From a virus: 48,430 nucleotides of DNA. Below, piece by piece: positions 48,284 through 48,430 of this stretch. Numbering within the stretch: position 1 is the first letter of the stretch; each line of letters opens with the position of its first letter. Both the position numbers and the translations under genes were made by a program. Under the pieces are notes generated by a model that had not been told where the DNA came from, did no database searches, and saw only the letters and a list, made by a program, of their open reading frames with translations. The stretch lies in IMG/VR virus record IMGVR_UViG_3300010391_000214, positions 1 to 48,430 of that record. One strand, 5' to 3'.

Positions 48284-48430
48284 CAATGTTTTGAATCCCG
48301 TCCATTATAGCCGTGAGGATATATTGAATCCGGCACAATTCCCGTATTGTATACGCTTCGTCTATTGCATTATGAGTACAATAAGCCGATATTATTGGAC
48401 AATACCTTGCCTATGCCCACGCAAACGCAC

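Larger units (their letters stand above)
47989..48430. other. AT-rich gene-free region with repeats, candidate replication origin
   Basis: No convincing gene in ~440 bases. It contains TGAGTAAT/ATTACTCA or close variants at 48000, 48033, 48175, 48210, 48276 and 48373, TATAGCCG/CGGCTATA blocks near 48135, 48247 and 48305, and GAGGATA twice. Repeated short motifs in AT-rich sequence where the two transcription blocks would diverge are what phage origins and iteron regions look like. No strong rightward sigma70 promoter is evident. Confidence 0.5.

Noticed and set aside
1-48430. Terminal direct repeats at the window ends
   Set aside because: The first and last few dozen bases share no visible repeat.

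Overview
The window looks like an essentially complete genome of a lytic, tailed double-stranded DNA phage with podovirus-type morphology. There is a large terminase, a portal, a scaffold-like protein, a major capsid protein, connector and nozzle-like proteins, a fibre, and a series of internal-virion-type proteins ending in a ~2000-residue polyprotein. I see no tape-measure, tube, sheath or baseplate genes. I also see no integrase, repressor, phage RNA polymerase or recognisable endolysin. The host cannot be named. A lipobox protein with a C-terminal membrane segment and several near-consensus sigma70 promoters suggest a Gram-negative host whose RNA polymerase transcribes the early genes.

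Layout. Positions 1-25.8 kb are one rightward late block: small virion-type proteins, a secreted or membrane HtrA/Deg-like serine protease, a probable small terminase, large terminase, portal, zinc-ribbon protein, scaffold, capsid, connector, a tail gene that appears to be split by Fn3-domain genes, fibre, internal proteins and a holin-like protein. Positions 25.7-48.0 kb are one leftward early/middle block: tiny zinc-ribbon genes, an HTH protein, a spanin-like lipoprotein, a P4-type primase-helicase, an OB/SSB-like protein, a Sak4-like ATPase, a Cas4/RecB-like nuclease, VRR-NUC, an SNF2-type helicase, family A DNA polymerase, metallophosphoesterase, a nucleoside deoxyribosyltransferase-like protein, a dATP/dGTP diphosphohydrolase-like protein, endonuclease VII, HNH proteins, a pentapeptide-repeat protein and many short peptides. 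The two blocks converge, with a 96-nt antisense overlap, at 25.7-25.8 kb.

The last ~440 bases (47.99-48.43 kb) hold no convincing gene. They are strongly AT-rich and carry repeated TGAGTAAT/ATTACTCA motifs and an exact 17-bp direct repeat. This stretch sits exactly where the two blocks would diverge if the ends of the window are joined, so it is the best candidate for a replication origin and control region. A short reading frame at the left edge stays open across that hypothetical join.

How it works together. Leftward promoters (33.8, 42.3, 44.0, 45.4 and 47.97 kb, all with 17-bp spacers) drive takeover and replication genes that are packed with ATGA, GTGA and TAATG stop/start overlaps. The rightward block then makes and packages virions.

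The most notable features are: the tail gene interrupted by Fn3/jelly-roll genes that each end in the same WYE tail; a ~55-residue module shared by the connector and the nozzle; a tandemly duplicated domain, an HELGH motif and a probable one-base deletion in the giant internal protein; a tRNA-like element lacking a foldable anticodon arm; and a promoter whose -10 box contains a start codon.
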